In this document: piece after piece, positions 1-7,284 of the stretch | Numbering within the stretch: the stretch's first letter is position 1 | Layout: every line of letters starts with the position of its first letter | Source: Amorphus coralli DSM 19760 | Lineage (GTDB): Bacteria; Pseudomonadota; Alphaproteobacteria; Rhizobiales; Amorphaceae | Reading direction: 5' to 3' | DNA length: 64,000 nucleotides | Assembly (NCBI RefSeq): GCF_000374525.1 | Contig: NZ_KB894571.1 | Coordinates: forward strand, 124,001 to 188,000 | Position numbers and translations under genes: made by a program | The notes under the pieces: generated by a model | Databases searched by the model: none | The model's input: the letters and a program-made list of their open reading frames with translations, nothing else | What the model was told of the DNA's origin: nothing

Positions 1-2
1 CG

Positions 3-113
3 ATCGACCTGCCCCATCGCGACGACCCGATGGCCCGCTCCATGGAGCCGGGCACCCGGGACTACGTGAAGCGCCTGTTCGATACCCTGCACTTGGAAGA
101 CCAAGCCGCGTAA
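3..113 (+). CDS. ABC transporter ATP-binding protein, C-terminal fragment
   Basis: Only the last 36 codons are in the window; the frame is open to the left edge and ends with TAA. The fragment begins IDLPHRDDP and ends VKRLFDTLHLEDQAA. An 'xDLPxPRDP' segment followed by a short basic helix is the usual C-terminus of nitrate/sulfonate/taurine-type ATPases (SsuB/TauB/NrtD). The substrate-binding protein and permease that follow fit this assignment. Walker motifs lie outside the window, so the call rests on the tail and context. Confidence 0.75.
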   Translation: MDLPHRDDPMARSMEPGTRDYVKRLFDTLHLEDQAA

Positions 114-144
114 CCAAAGCGGCAACCAGAGGAAGGAGCTTTCC

Positions 145-1137
145 ATGAAGTTCGAGCGTTTGACCCGCACCATGCGGCAAGTTGCTGCCGTTGCCGCGGT
201 TTCCGCCGTCATGACCACCGGCGCACTGGCCGCGGAAAAGATGGTGTACCTGTTCCCGGCCCCCGACTTCCTGCCGGCGTTCACGCCGTTCCAGGTGGCC
301 AAGCAGAAGGGCTACTACGACGAGGCCGGCCTCGACGTGGAGTTCCGCATCGGCAAGGGCGGAGCGGACGTGGCCAAGCAGGTTGCCGTCGGCAACGCCG
401 ACCTCGGTGGCGGCATCGGCGACACGCCGATCATCGTTCGCGCCAACGGCCTGCCGGTGAAGGGCGTCGCGCTTCTCGGCGGCAAGGCCCTGACGCAGCT
501 CGTCATTCGTGACGACAGCGGCGCGGCCGACGTGGCGAGCCTGAAGGGCAAGAAGGTTGGCGTCATGGCCTTCCAGGACACCACCTACTACAACCTGCTC
601 GCTGCCCTGCAGTCGGCCGGTCTGTCCAAGGACGACGTCGACATCCAGGCCGTCGGCCCGGCCGGCATGGTCCAGCTGATGATCTCCGGCGACCTCGACG
701 CGATCTCCGGCACCCCGGACTGGGCGGCCTCCATCGAGGGCGCAGGCGTCGACCTGACGGTCATCCCGATCAACGACATGTTCCCGGCCATGGCCCAGGC
801 GATCCTGTCCTCCGACGACACGATCAAGGACAAGCCGGAGCTGGTGCGCGGCTTCGTCCAGGCGACGCTCAAGGGCATGCGCGACGTGATGGAGGATCCG
901 GAAGGCTCCGCCAAGCTGCTCGCCGAGACCGTCCCGCAGTTCGGCGGCAAGGAAGAGTTCCTGGTCGAGGTGATGAAGCGCTACGACGCCCTCGTCTACG
1001 AGACTGAGGACATGAGCAAGCTCGGCGCCTTCGATCCCGAGCGCGTCAAGGCGGTTCAGGACTTCTACCTCGACGCCGGCATCATCTCGTCCGAGACGCC
1101 GCTCGACGACCTGTACACCAACGAGTTCGTCGAGTGA
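145..1137 (+). CDS. ABC transporter substrate-binding protein, NMT1/SsuA/TauA type
   Basis: 330 aa. The N-terminus is a Sec signal peptide with a hydrophobic stretch (VAAVAAVSAVMTTGALA) and likely cleavage near residue 30. The mature part starts MVYLFPAPDFLPAFTPFQVAKQ and continues KGYYDEAGLDVEF, the hallmark first lobe of the NMT1/THI5-like family that binds thiamine precursors, sulfonates, nitrate or aromatic acids. A strong AGGAAGGAG precedes the ATG. The stop codon overlaps the permease start (GTGA), and an ATPase tail lies just upstream, so gene order is ATPase, binding protein, permease. The ligand cannot be read from sequence; the downstream aromatic-catabolism operon suggests an aromatic or sulfonated organic acid (inference). 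Confidence 0.9.
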   Translation: MKFERLTRTMRQVAAVAAVSAVMTTGALAAEKMVYLFPAPDFLPAFTPFQVAKQKGYYDEAGLDVEFRIGKGGADVAKQVAVGNADLGGGIGDTPIIVRANGLPVKGVALLGGKALTQLVIRDDSGAADVASLKGKKVGVMAFQDTTYYNLLAALQSAGLSKDDVDIQAVGPAGMVQLMISGDLDAISGTPDWAASIEGAGVDLTVIPINDMFPAMAQAILSSDDTIKDKPELVRGFVQATLKGMRDVMEDPEGSAKLLAETVPQFGGKEEFLVEVMKRYDALVYETEDMSKLGAFDPERVKAVQDFYLDAGIISSETPLDDLYTNEFVE

Positions 1138-2009
1138 CCGACCACACGACCATCGACACTCGGAGCGCCCCCGATCTCGGGGGCGCAACCGGAACCGAGA
1201 GGCCCCGGATGTCCCGGCTCCTTCCCACCATGCTTTCCCGCTGGAACCCGGCCGGGCCGGAGCTCGGCATCATGGTCGCCGTCGGCGTCGCGGTCATAGC
1301 GGCCTGGGAGTTCCTCCCGCCGCTCTTCGACGTTCCGAAATACATCATCCCGACCTTCTCAGACTGCCTCTCGGAATTCTTCCGGATGCTGCAGTACGAG
1401 GAGCTCGGCAAGAATTTCATGTCGACCCTGGTGACGTCGGTTGTCGGCTTCCTGCTGGGCAGCGCGATGGGGGCCGTGTTCGGCTACCTGCTCGGCCTGT
1501 CGAAGCTCTGGGAGCGGGTCCTGTCGCCCTACATCCTGGCGCTGCAGATCGCTCCGAAGGTCGCCTTCGCGCCGCTGTTCATCATGTGGTTCGGCTACAA
1601 CGCCCTGCCCAAGCTGCTGGTCACGATCCTGATCGTGTTCTTCCCGATCCTTGTGAACGTGCTGCAGTCGATGAAGACGGTGGACCGGGACCTGATCAAC
1701 CTGGCACGCGTCTACAACATGTCGCGCTTCACGATCTTCCGGAAGATCGAGTTCCCCTCCTCCATGCCGTCGCTGTTCGCGGGCCTGCGCATCGGCGCGA
1801 CGCTTGCCGTCATCGGCGTGACCGTCGGCGAACTGGTGGGCGGCAACACCGGTCTGGGCTTCCTCATCACCTATGGCGAGGGCCAGGCCAACACCGCGAT
1901 GGTCTTCAACGCCATCGGCCTCCTCACGGTAATCGGCATCGTCATGTACTTCGCCGTCGCGGGCGTCGAGAAGCGCGTGCTGCACTACCTGGAGCGCGAG
2001 GACCACTGA
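1134..2009 (+). CDS. ABC transporter permease, SsuC/TauC type
   Basis: 291 aa inner-membrane permease. GTG start at 1134 overlaps the stop of the binding protein by four bases, indicating translational coupling. A polar N-terminal tail of about 45 residues precedes the first membrane segment (LGIMVAVGVAVIAAWEF). Further segments include TLVTSVVGFLLGSAMGAVFG and LLVTILIVFFPILVNVLQ. The EAA loop is visible at NLARVYNMSRFTIFRKIEFP followed by SSMPSLFAGLRIG, the contact site for the ATPase. It completes the transporter with the binding protein and the truncated ATPase. Confidence 0.92.
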   Translation: MTDHTTIDTRSAPDLGGATGTERPRMSRLLPTMLSRWNPAGPELGIMVAVGVAVIAAWEFLPPLFDVPKYIIPTFSDCLSEFFRMLQYEELGKNFMSTLVTSVVGFLLGSAMGAVFGYLLGLSKLWERVLSPYILALQIAPKVAFAPLFIMWFGYNALPKLLVTILIVFFPILVNVLQSMKTVDRDLINLARVYNMSRFTIFRKIEFPSSMPSLFAGLRIGATLAVIGVTVGELVGGNTGLGFLITYGEGQANTAMVFNAIGLLTVIGIVMYFAVAGVEKRVLHYLEREDH

Positions 2010-2076
2010 CCGGCTCGGGCCGCGTCGGCGGCCCGGCCCTGACCCGCATTGACCCGTGTCCGCCCCTGTCGATCCG

Positions 2077-2129
2077 TTGACAGGCCCGGCCATCAGGCGT
2101 AACCATAATCGTGAACACTATGTTCAATA
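2077..2129 (+). promoter_or_regulatory. Promoter/operator upstream of hydrolase operon: -35-like TTGACA and IclR-type operator 17-mer
   Basis: TTGACA lies at 2077-2082, with a weak AT-rich -10 region about 2100-2109. At 2113-2129 is GAACACTATGTTCAATA, an imperfect inverted repeat (GAACA..TGTTC). The same sequence with one change (GAACATTATGTTCAATA) occurs at 15212-15228 before the FAD monooxygenase. IclR proteins bind short palindromes of this size; three IclR genes lie in this island. Promoter elements are inferred; the shared 17-mer is directly visible. Its presence argues that the hydrolase starts downstream at 2168, not at the GTG at 2111. Confidence 0.55.
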
Positions 2130-2167
2130 AAGAACGATTCTTGCGCACGGCAAGCTGGGAGGCGGCC

Positions 2168-3031
2168 ATGCCCCACAAGTCGGACGAGATGGACGGCGGC
2201 GATCGCGTTCTGCGCGCGACGTCGGCCGGCATCGACTTCCTTCGCCGTTCAGCGCCCGGCGAAGCGGTGGTGTTCCTGCACGGCATCGGCTCGCGTGGCG
2301 AATCCTTCCTGCCGCTGGTTCCCCACCTGCACCCCGACCTCGACCTGATCTTCTGGAATGCCCCCGGCTATGCCGGCTCCGCGCCGCTCGCCGAAGACTG
2401 GCCGACCGAGGACGCCTATGCCGCGGCGCTGTTGCGGTTCCTCGACGCGCTGGGGATCGACCGGGCGCTGCTCGTCGGCCATTCGCTGGGCACCCTGATC
2501 GCGGCGCGCTTCGCCGCCGGGCACCGCGCCCGGCTGAGCGGCCTGGTGCTTTCGGAATGCGCGGCAGGTTACGGCATTCCCGTCGGCAGCGAGCTGCCGG
2601 AGAAGTCCCGCGCCCGGATTGACGCCCTCCAGGCATTGGGCGGCGTCGAGTTCGCCCGAACCCGGGCGCCGAAGCTGGTCCATGAAGCCGACACCGCGCC
2701 GGACGCCGTTGCGGCCGTGGAGACGGCGATGGCTGCCGTCACCCTGCCGGGCTACGGGCAGGCCGTGCGGATGCTGTCGTCGGGCCGGCTATCGGAGAGC
2801 CTCGCCTCGGTCACCATCCCGACCACCTTCGTCTGGGCCGAGGGCGACACGGTCACTCCCGAGGATCAGACGCTCGCCGCGCTGGAGGCCCGCCGGTCCG
2901 CGGGAGGGCCCGCGCCGCACTACCTCCAGATCCCGGCGGCCGGCCATGCGGTCTACCTGCAGCAGCCGGAAGCCTTCGCGAACATCGTCACCGGCGCGCT
3001 CGCCGCCTCCGCTTCTGGAGAGACGGCATGA
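2168..3031 (+). CDS. alpha/beta hydrolase (candidate meta-cleavage product hydrolase)
   Basis: 287 aa from the ATG at 2168. The frame extends to a GTG at 2111, but that stretch overlaps the operator-like repeat, so the later start is preferred. The fold is clear: oxyanion-hole HG at 38-39 (FLHGIGSRGESF), nucleophile elbow GHSLG with Ser106, acid Asp227 (WAEGDTVTP) and His260 (AAGHAVYLQQPE). It is followed after about 30 bp by an extradiol dioxygenase, so the natural guess is C-C bond hydrolysis of a ring-cleavage product like MhpC/BphD. Many alpha/beta hydrolases look alike and an esterase role is possible. Confidence 0.85.
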   Translation: MPHKSDEMDGGDRVLRATSAGIDFLRRSAPGEAVVFLHGIGSRGESFLPLVPHLHPDLDLIFWNAPGYAGSAPLAEDWPTEDAYAAALLRFLDALGIDRALLVGHSLGTLIAARFAAGHRARLSGLVLSECAAGYGIPVGSELPEKSRARIDALQALGGVEFARTRAPKLVHEADTAPDAVAAVETAMAAVTLPGYGQAVRMLSSGRLSESLASVTIPTTFVWAEGDTVTPEDQTLAALEARRSAGGPAPHYLQIPAAGHAVYLQQPEAFANIVTGALAASASGETA

Positions 3032-3064
3032 CCGCCAGCACACCGATCGAGACAGGAGGTTGCG

Positions 3065-3979
3065 ATGACTGAGCCTTTGAGAGCCGGACATCTGCGCGGC
3101 ATCATGATGCGCGCCCCCGCGATGACCGCGACCGTCGACTTCTACGTCGAGTCCTGGGGACTTTCGCTGGCCAAGCGCGGCGACGGCGTCGCCTACATGG
3201 CCGGCACAGGTCCAGAGCCGTTCCTCTACGGCCTCAAGGACAGCGACAGCTACGGTATCGAGTATGTTCACTTCGGCATGCCCGACCGGGCCGCGATGGA
3301 CGCCTTCTATCTGCAGAGCGTGGAGCGCGGCGCCACCGCGCTCGGGGCTCCCGCCGAGTTCCAGGACGAGATCGGCGGCTACGGCTTCGAGATCCTCGAC
3401 CCGGACTGCCGCCGCCTGCGCTTCACCACCGACCTCGCGATGAAGCCGTCGGAGGACCAGTTCGCCCTGCCCCGTAAGGTGTCGCACGTGGTGCTCAACA
3501 CGCCCGACATGGAGGGCGTCCGCGATTGGTACTGCGAGGTGCTCGGCTTCCGGGTCAGCGACTACTCGGCCGACCAGATGGTGTTCCTGCGCTGCTCCAC
3601 CGACCACCACTCCATCGCCCTGGTGCGCGCGCCCTACGCCAGCGTCAACCACGTGGCGTTCGAGATGCCGAACCTGGATTCCTTCATGCGCGGCATCGGC
3701 CGGATGAAGCAGAAGGGGCAGGTGCCGAGCTGGGGTCCCGGCCGCCACGGCCCCGGCAACAACCCGTTCGCCTATTTCGTCTCGCCGTCGGGCTTCGTCA
3801 TCGAGTTCACCTCCGAGCTGCAGCAGATCGACGAGGCGACGCACGAGGCCAAGGTCTGGTCGCGCACGGATCCCGATTCCATGGACCGCTGGATGACCGC
3901 CGGCCCGCCCACCCCCGCCCAGCGCGCGGTGATGATGGGGCGGCCGGATCCCGGCTTCCCGTCCCTGAAGCAGGGCTGA
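3065..3979 (+). CDS. Type-I extradiol ring-cleavage dioxygenase (VOC superfamily)
   Basis: 304 aa with the two-domain vicinal-oxygen-chelate layout of BphC/XylE-like enzymes. The C-terminal domain carries the metal triad His141 (KVSHVVL), His196 (VNHVAFEM) and Glu247 (GFVIEFTSE). The second-shell catalytic residues also line up: His181/182 (DHHS), His228 (GRHGPGNN) and Tyr237 (FAYFVS). Spacings 141-181-196-228-237-247 are close to BphC 146-195-210-241-250-260. So it should be an active Fe(II)/Mn(II) catecholic dioxygenase rather than a glyoxalase-like remnant. GAGACAGGAGG precedes the ATG. Substrate unknown. Confidence 0.9.
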   Translation: MTEPLRAGHLRGIMMRAPAMTATVDFYVESWGLSLAKRGDGVAYMAGTGPEPFLYGLKDSDSYGIEYVHFGMPDRAAMDAFYLQSVERGATALGAPAEFQDEIGGYGFEILDPDCRRLRFTTDLAMKPSEDQFALPRKVSHVVLNTPDMEGVRDWYCEVLGFRVSDYSADQMVFLRCSTDHHSIALVRAPYASVNHVAFEMPNLDSFMRGIGRMKQKGQVPSWGPGRHGPGNNPFAYFVSPSGFVIEFTSELQQIDEATHEAKVWSRTDPDSMDRWMTAGPPTPAQRAVMMGRPDPGFPSLKQG

Positions 3980-3983
3980 GCGG

Positions 3984-4775
3984 ATGGATCTCCGGCTCAA
4001 CGGCAAGACGGTCGTCGTCACCGGCGGCAGCTCCGGCATCGGGCTCGCGGCCGCGCGCCTCTTCCTGGAGGAAGGCGCCAACGTCGCCTTCTGCGCCCGT
4101 GGCGCCGAGCGGCTCGAGGCGGCAAAGATCGGGCTCGTCGCCGATTTCGGCGAGGAGCGCATCCTCGCCGAAGCAGTGTCCGTGCTCGACGAGGCCGCCT
4201 TCGGCGGCTTCGCGGAGCGCGTGCTTGCGCGCTTCGGTGGCGTCGACGCCCTGATCAACAATGCCGGCCAGGGCCGGGTCTCGACCTTCGCGTCCACCAC
4301 CGACGAGGCGTGGCGGGAAGAGCTCGAGCTCAAATATTTCAGCCAGATCTATCCGGTGCGGGCCTTCCGCGCGGCGCTCGAGGCCAGCGGCCAGGGCGCC
4401 ATCGTGGCGGTCAACTCGCTGCTCGCCTTCCAGCCTGAGGCGCACATGGTGTGCACCTCGTCCGCCCGTGCCGGCGTCCAGAGCCTGTTGAAGTCGCTCA
4501 GCGTCGAGCTCGCCCCGGCGATCCGGGTCAACTCGATCCTGATCGGCCTGGTGGATTCCAACCAGTGGCAGCGCCGCTTCGAGAACCGGGACGACCAGTC
4601 CCAGTCGCGCGAGGCGTGGTTCGCCGATCTCGCATCCAAGAAGAACATCCCGCTCGGCCGGCTCGGCCAGGCCGAGGAAGCGGCGCGCGCGCTCGTTTTC
4701 CTCGCCTCGCCCGCCGCCTCGTACATCACAGGAGCCTACCTTGAGATCTCTGGCGGCGTCTCACGCTTCGTTTGA
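3984..4775 (+). CDS. SDR-family protein with altered catalytic residues
   Basis: 263 aa. The nucleotide-binding motif TGGSSGIG (13-20) and NNAG (92-95) are intact and Ser145 is present (VAVNSLLAF). The usual YxxxK is absent: the aligned stretch reads T158-S-S-A-R162 (CTSSARAG), so both catalytic Tyr and Lys are replaced. I recall similar T..R/ARAG sequences in some proteobacterial SDRs, so this may be a subfamily trait rather than decay. The gene starts 5 bp after the dioxygenase and its last 35 bp overlap the next gene. It may bind NAD(P) and act as an isomerase or dehydratase, but the reaction is unknown. Confidence 0.85.
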   Translation: MDLRLNGKTVVVTGGSSGIGLAAARLFLEEGANVAFCARGAERLEAAKIGLVADFGEERILAEAVSVLDEAAFGGFAERVLARFGGVDALINNAGQGRVSTFASTTDEAWREELELKYFSQIYPVRAFRAALEASGQGAIVAVNSLLAFQPEAHMVCTSSARAGVQSLLKSLSVELAPAIRVNSILIGLVDSNQWQRRFENRDDQSQSREAWFADLASKKNIPLGRLGQAEEAARALVFLASPAASYITGAYLEISGGVSRFV

Positions 4776-6450
4776 CGAGCCCCACGGGGCGCTCGTTCCC
4801 GACACGGTCGGCGGCCAGATCGCGCGGGCGCTCGCGGATCTTGGCGTGACGACCGTCTTCGGCGTCATTTCCATCCACAACATGCCGATCCTCGACGGCA
4901 TCGCCGAGCAGGGGCTGATCCGTTTCGTCCCGGCACGCGGCGAGGCCGGCGCCATGAACATGGCCGACGCCTATGCGCGCGTCTCCGGCGGGCTCGGCGT
5001 CGTGCTGACCTCCACCGGCACCGCGGCAGGCAATGCCGCCGGCGGCCAGGCCGAAGCGCTCACCGTCGGCAGCCCCGTGCTGCACATCACCACCCAGGTG
5101 GATCTCTCGCACGCCGACCGCGACCGGGCACCGATCCACGACGTGCCGAAGCAGCCGGAGATGCTGAAGGGCATCTCCAAGGCCACCTTCCGCATCTGGG
5201 ACGCCGCTTCCGTCATCGGTACGCTCACCGCAGCCGCCTCCGCCGCGCTCAGCGCGCCCACCGGCCCGGTGAGCCTGGAAGTCCCCGTCGACGTTCAGCG
5301 CGCCAAGCCGGTCACCGCCGCCCGCGCCTACCCGCCGGTGATCGTCCGGCCGATTGCGGCGGACGCGGCGATCGACGAGCTCGCAGAGCGCGTGAAGGCG
5401 GCCAAGCGGCCGATGATCTGGCTCGGCGGCGGTGCCCGAGGCGCCTCGAAGGAGGCCACTGAACTGGTGGATCGCGGGTTCGGCGCGGTGACCAGCACCA
5501 CCGGTCGCGGCGTCGTGCCGGAGGACAACGCCGCCAGCCTCGGCGCCTTCAACATGACGCCCGAGGCCGCGCAGATCTACACCACCTGCGACCTGATGAT
5601 CGTCATTGGCTCGAAGCTGCGCGGCAACGAGACCCGCGACAACAAGCTGCCGCTTCCCGGACAGCTCGTGCAAATCGATGCCGACGCGGGCCGCTGCGGC
5701 AAGAACTATCCCGTGGAGCAGTTCATCCACGGCGATGCGGCCGATACGCTGGCCCGCCTGCTCGACCGGTTGCCGGCGCGACTGGACACCGACCCGTCCT
5801 TCCCGCACGACATCGCCTCGGCCCGTGCCCGGGCGGAGGGCGCGCTGCGCGGACGCCTCGGCCCCTACCAGGTGATCGCCGACCATCTGCTCGCCCGCGT
5901 TATTGCCGGACGTCACCCGTGGGTGCGCGACGTGACCATCTCCAACTCCACCTTCGGCAACCGCTACGTCACGGTGGCGGCGCCCAATCTCGGCGTCCAT
6001 GCCGCCGGCGGCGGCATCGGCCAGGGCATCGCCATGGGGATCGGAGCGGCGATCGCCTCGCCCGACGCCAAGACCGTCTGCCTGGTGGGTGACGGCGGCG
6101 CGATGCTCGGGATGGCGGAGCTGATCACCGCCGTCGATGAAAACGCCCCGATCGTCTACGTGCTGATGAACGATGCGGCCTACGGCGTCATCCAGAACAT
6201 CCAGGATGCGCAGTATGAGGGTCGCCGCCACTATTCGGCGCTGAAGACGCCGAACTTCGCCAAGCTGTGCGACGCCATCGACATGCCGCACGTCCGCGTT
6301 GGCGAGATCGACGCCTTCCCGGACGCGTTCGATACCGCGCTGAAGGCCGACGGGCCCGTCGTGCTGGAAGTCGACATGGTCGCCATCGGCCCGTTCGCGG
6401 AAGCTTTCGCCGGCCCGCCCGCCGGCGCCGCAGGGAAGGCCAACTCATGA
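4741..6450 (+). CDS. Thiamine-diphosphate-dependent enzyme (acetolactate synthase/benzoylformate decarboxylase family)
   Basis: 569 aa with three domains: pyrimidine-binding (about 20-190), central (about 205-340) and PP-binding (about 370-545). The cofactor-activating Glu is in ARGEAGA (Glu68), and the ThDP/Mg motif is GDGGAMLG followed by MNDAAYG. No ATG is near the N-terminus; the TTG at 4741 is supported by AGGAG at 4730-4734 with six-base spacing, both inside the upstream SDR gene. It stops on the ATGA that starts the next gene. Its likely role is decarboxylation or carboligation of a 2-oxo acid in the pathway (inference); true biosynthetic IlvB is longer in its recognition features and sits with ilvH. 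Confidence 0.88.
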   Translation: MRSLAASHASFDEPHGALVPDTVGGQIARALADLGVTTVFGVISIHNMPILDGIAEQGLIRFVPARGEAGAMNMADAYARVSGGLGVVLTSTGTAAGNAAGGQAEALTVGSPVLHITTQVDLSHADRDRAPIHDVPKQPEMLKGISKATFRIWDAASVIGTLTAAASAALSAPTGPVSLEVPVDVQRAKPVTAARAYPPVIVRPIAADAAIDELAERVKAAKRPMIWLGGGARGASKEATELVDRGFGAVTSTTGRGVVPEDNAASLGAFNMTPEAAQIYTTCDLMIVIGSKLRGNETRDNKLPLPGQLVQIDADAGRCGKNYPVEQFIHGDAADTLARLLDRLPARLDTDPSFPHDIASARARAEGALRGRLGPYQVIADHLLARVIAGRHPWVRDVTISNSTFGNRYVTVAAPNLGVHAAGGGIGQGIAMGIGAAIASPDAKTVCLVGDGGAMLGMAELITAVDENAPIVYVLMNDAAYGVIQNIQDAQYEGRRHYSALKTPNFAKLCDAIDMPHVRVGEIDAFPDAFDTALKADGPVVLEVDMVAIGPFAEAFAGPPAGAAGKANS

Positions 6451-7277
6451 TCGCACGCCTCGGCATCATCGGCTTCGGCAACATCGCCTCGACCCTCTTC
6501 GACGTGCTTGCCCGTGACGGGCGGGCGCGCTTCGAGGCGGTCTCGGTCCTCTGCCCGCCGGGCATGGTGGACGCGGCGAAGACGGCGCTGGCGGACCGGG
6601 CCGCCGCGCTCGCCGACGAGGTGAGCTTCCACGAGAGCGTCGACGCCTATCTGGCCACCAGCCCCGACCTGACCATCGAATGCGCGGTCCATCAGGTGGT
6701 GCGCGAGACGGTCCCGGAAATCCTGAAGGCCGGCTGCGAGACGATCATCGTCTCCATCGGGGCGCTCGCCGACGATGCCACCACCGCCGCGCTGCAAGAC
6801 GCCGCAGCCGCCGGACGCACCCGCGTGGCGCTGGTTTCCGGTGCCATTGGCGGCATCGATGCGCTCGCCGCCGCGCGCCTCGCCGGCATCGAGGAGGTCA
6901 TCTACACCGGCCGCAAGCCGCCGCACGCCTGGACCGGCACGCCGGCCGAAGAGATCCTCGACCTTGCATCGCTCGCCGAAGAGGCGGTGTTCTTCTCCGG
7001 TACGGCTCGCGCTGCCGCCACCCAGTATCCGAAGAACGCCAACGTCGCCGCGACCCTGGCGCTCGCCGGGGTCGGCTTCGACCGGACCCGCGTGCGGCTG
7101 ATCGCCGATCCGGCCGCCACCGGCAACACGCACGAATACGAGGTGCGCTCGGCGTCGGTGAACTACACGATCCGGCTGGAGGGCAAGGCCTCCCCCGACA
7201 ATCCCAAGACGTCGGTTTCGACCGTGTACAGCGTGGCCCGCGAGGTGCTGAACCGCATCGCGCCGCTGTCGATCTGA
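6447..7277 (+). CDS. Aspartate dehydrogenase-like protein (NadX/DUF108 family)
   Basis: 276 aa from the ATG at 6447, which overlaps the preceding stop (ATGA). The Rossmann motif is GIIGFGNIAS (residues 6-15). The C-terminal catalytic half has SGAIGGIDAL, YPKNANVAATLALAG and NTHEYEVRS, all typical of L-aspartate dehydrogenase. Family members make iminoaspartate for NAD synthesis or oxidise amino acids. No nadA/nadC is nearby and the gene is embedded in a catabolic operon, so it may act on a different amino or imino acid pathway intermediate (inference). Confidence 0.85.
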   Translation: MIARLGIIGFGNIASTLFDVLARDGRARFEAVSVLCPPGMVDAAKTALADRAAALADEVSFHESVDAYLATSPDLTIECAVHQVVRETVPEILKAGCETIIVSIGALADDATTAALQDAAAAGRTRVALVSGAIGGIDALAAARLAGIEEVIYTGRKPPHAWTGTPAEEILDLASLAEEAVFFSGTARAAATQYPKNANVAATLALAGVGFDRTRVRLIADPAATGNTHEYEVRSASVNYTIRLEGKASPDNPKTSVSTVYSVAREVLNRIAPLSI

Positions 7278-7284
7278 GGAAGTG

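Noticed and set aside
2111-2167. GTG start at 2111 for the alpha/beta hydrolase
   Set aside because: The added codons cover the operator-like repeat shared with 15212; the ATG at 2168 gives a normal N-terminus.
4726-6291. 521-codon open frame on the minus strand opposite the ThDP gene
   Set aside because: Its composition is of low-complexity Arg/Gly/His type typical of antisense frames in high-GC DNA; the sense strand encodes a clear enzyme.
4741-6450. Biosynthetic acetolactate synthase (ilvB)
   Set aside because: No ilvH/ilvN partner and it is coupled to catabolic genes; kept as a general ThDP enzyme.
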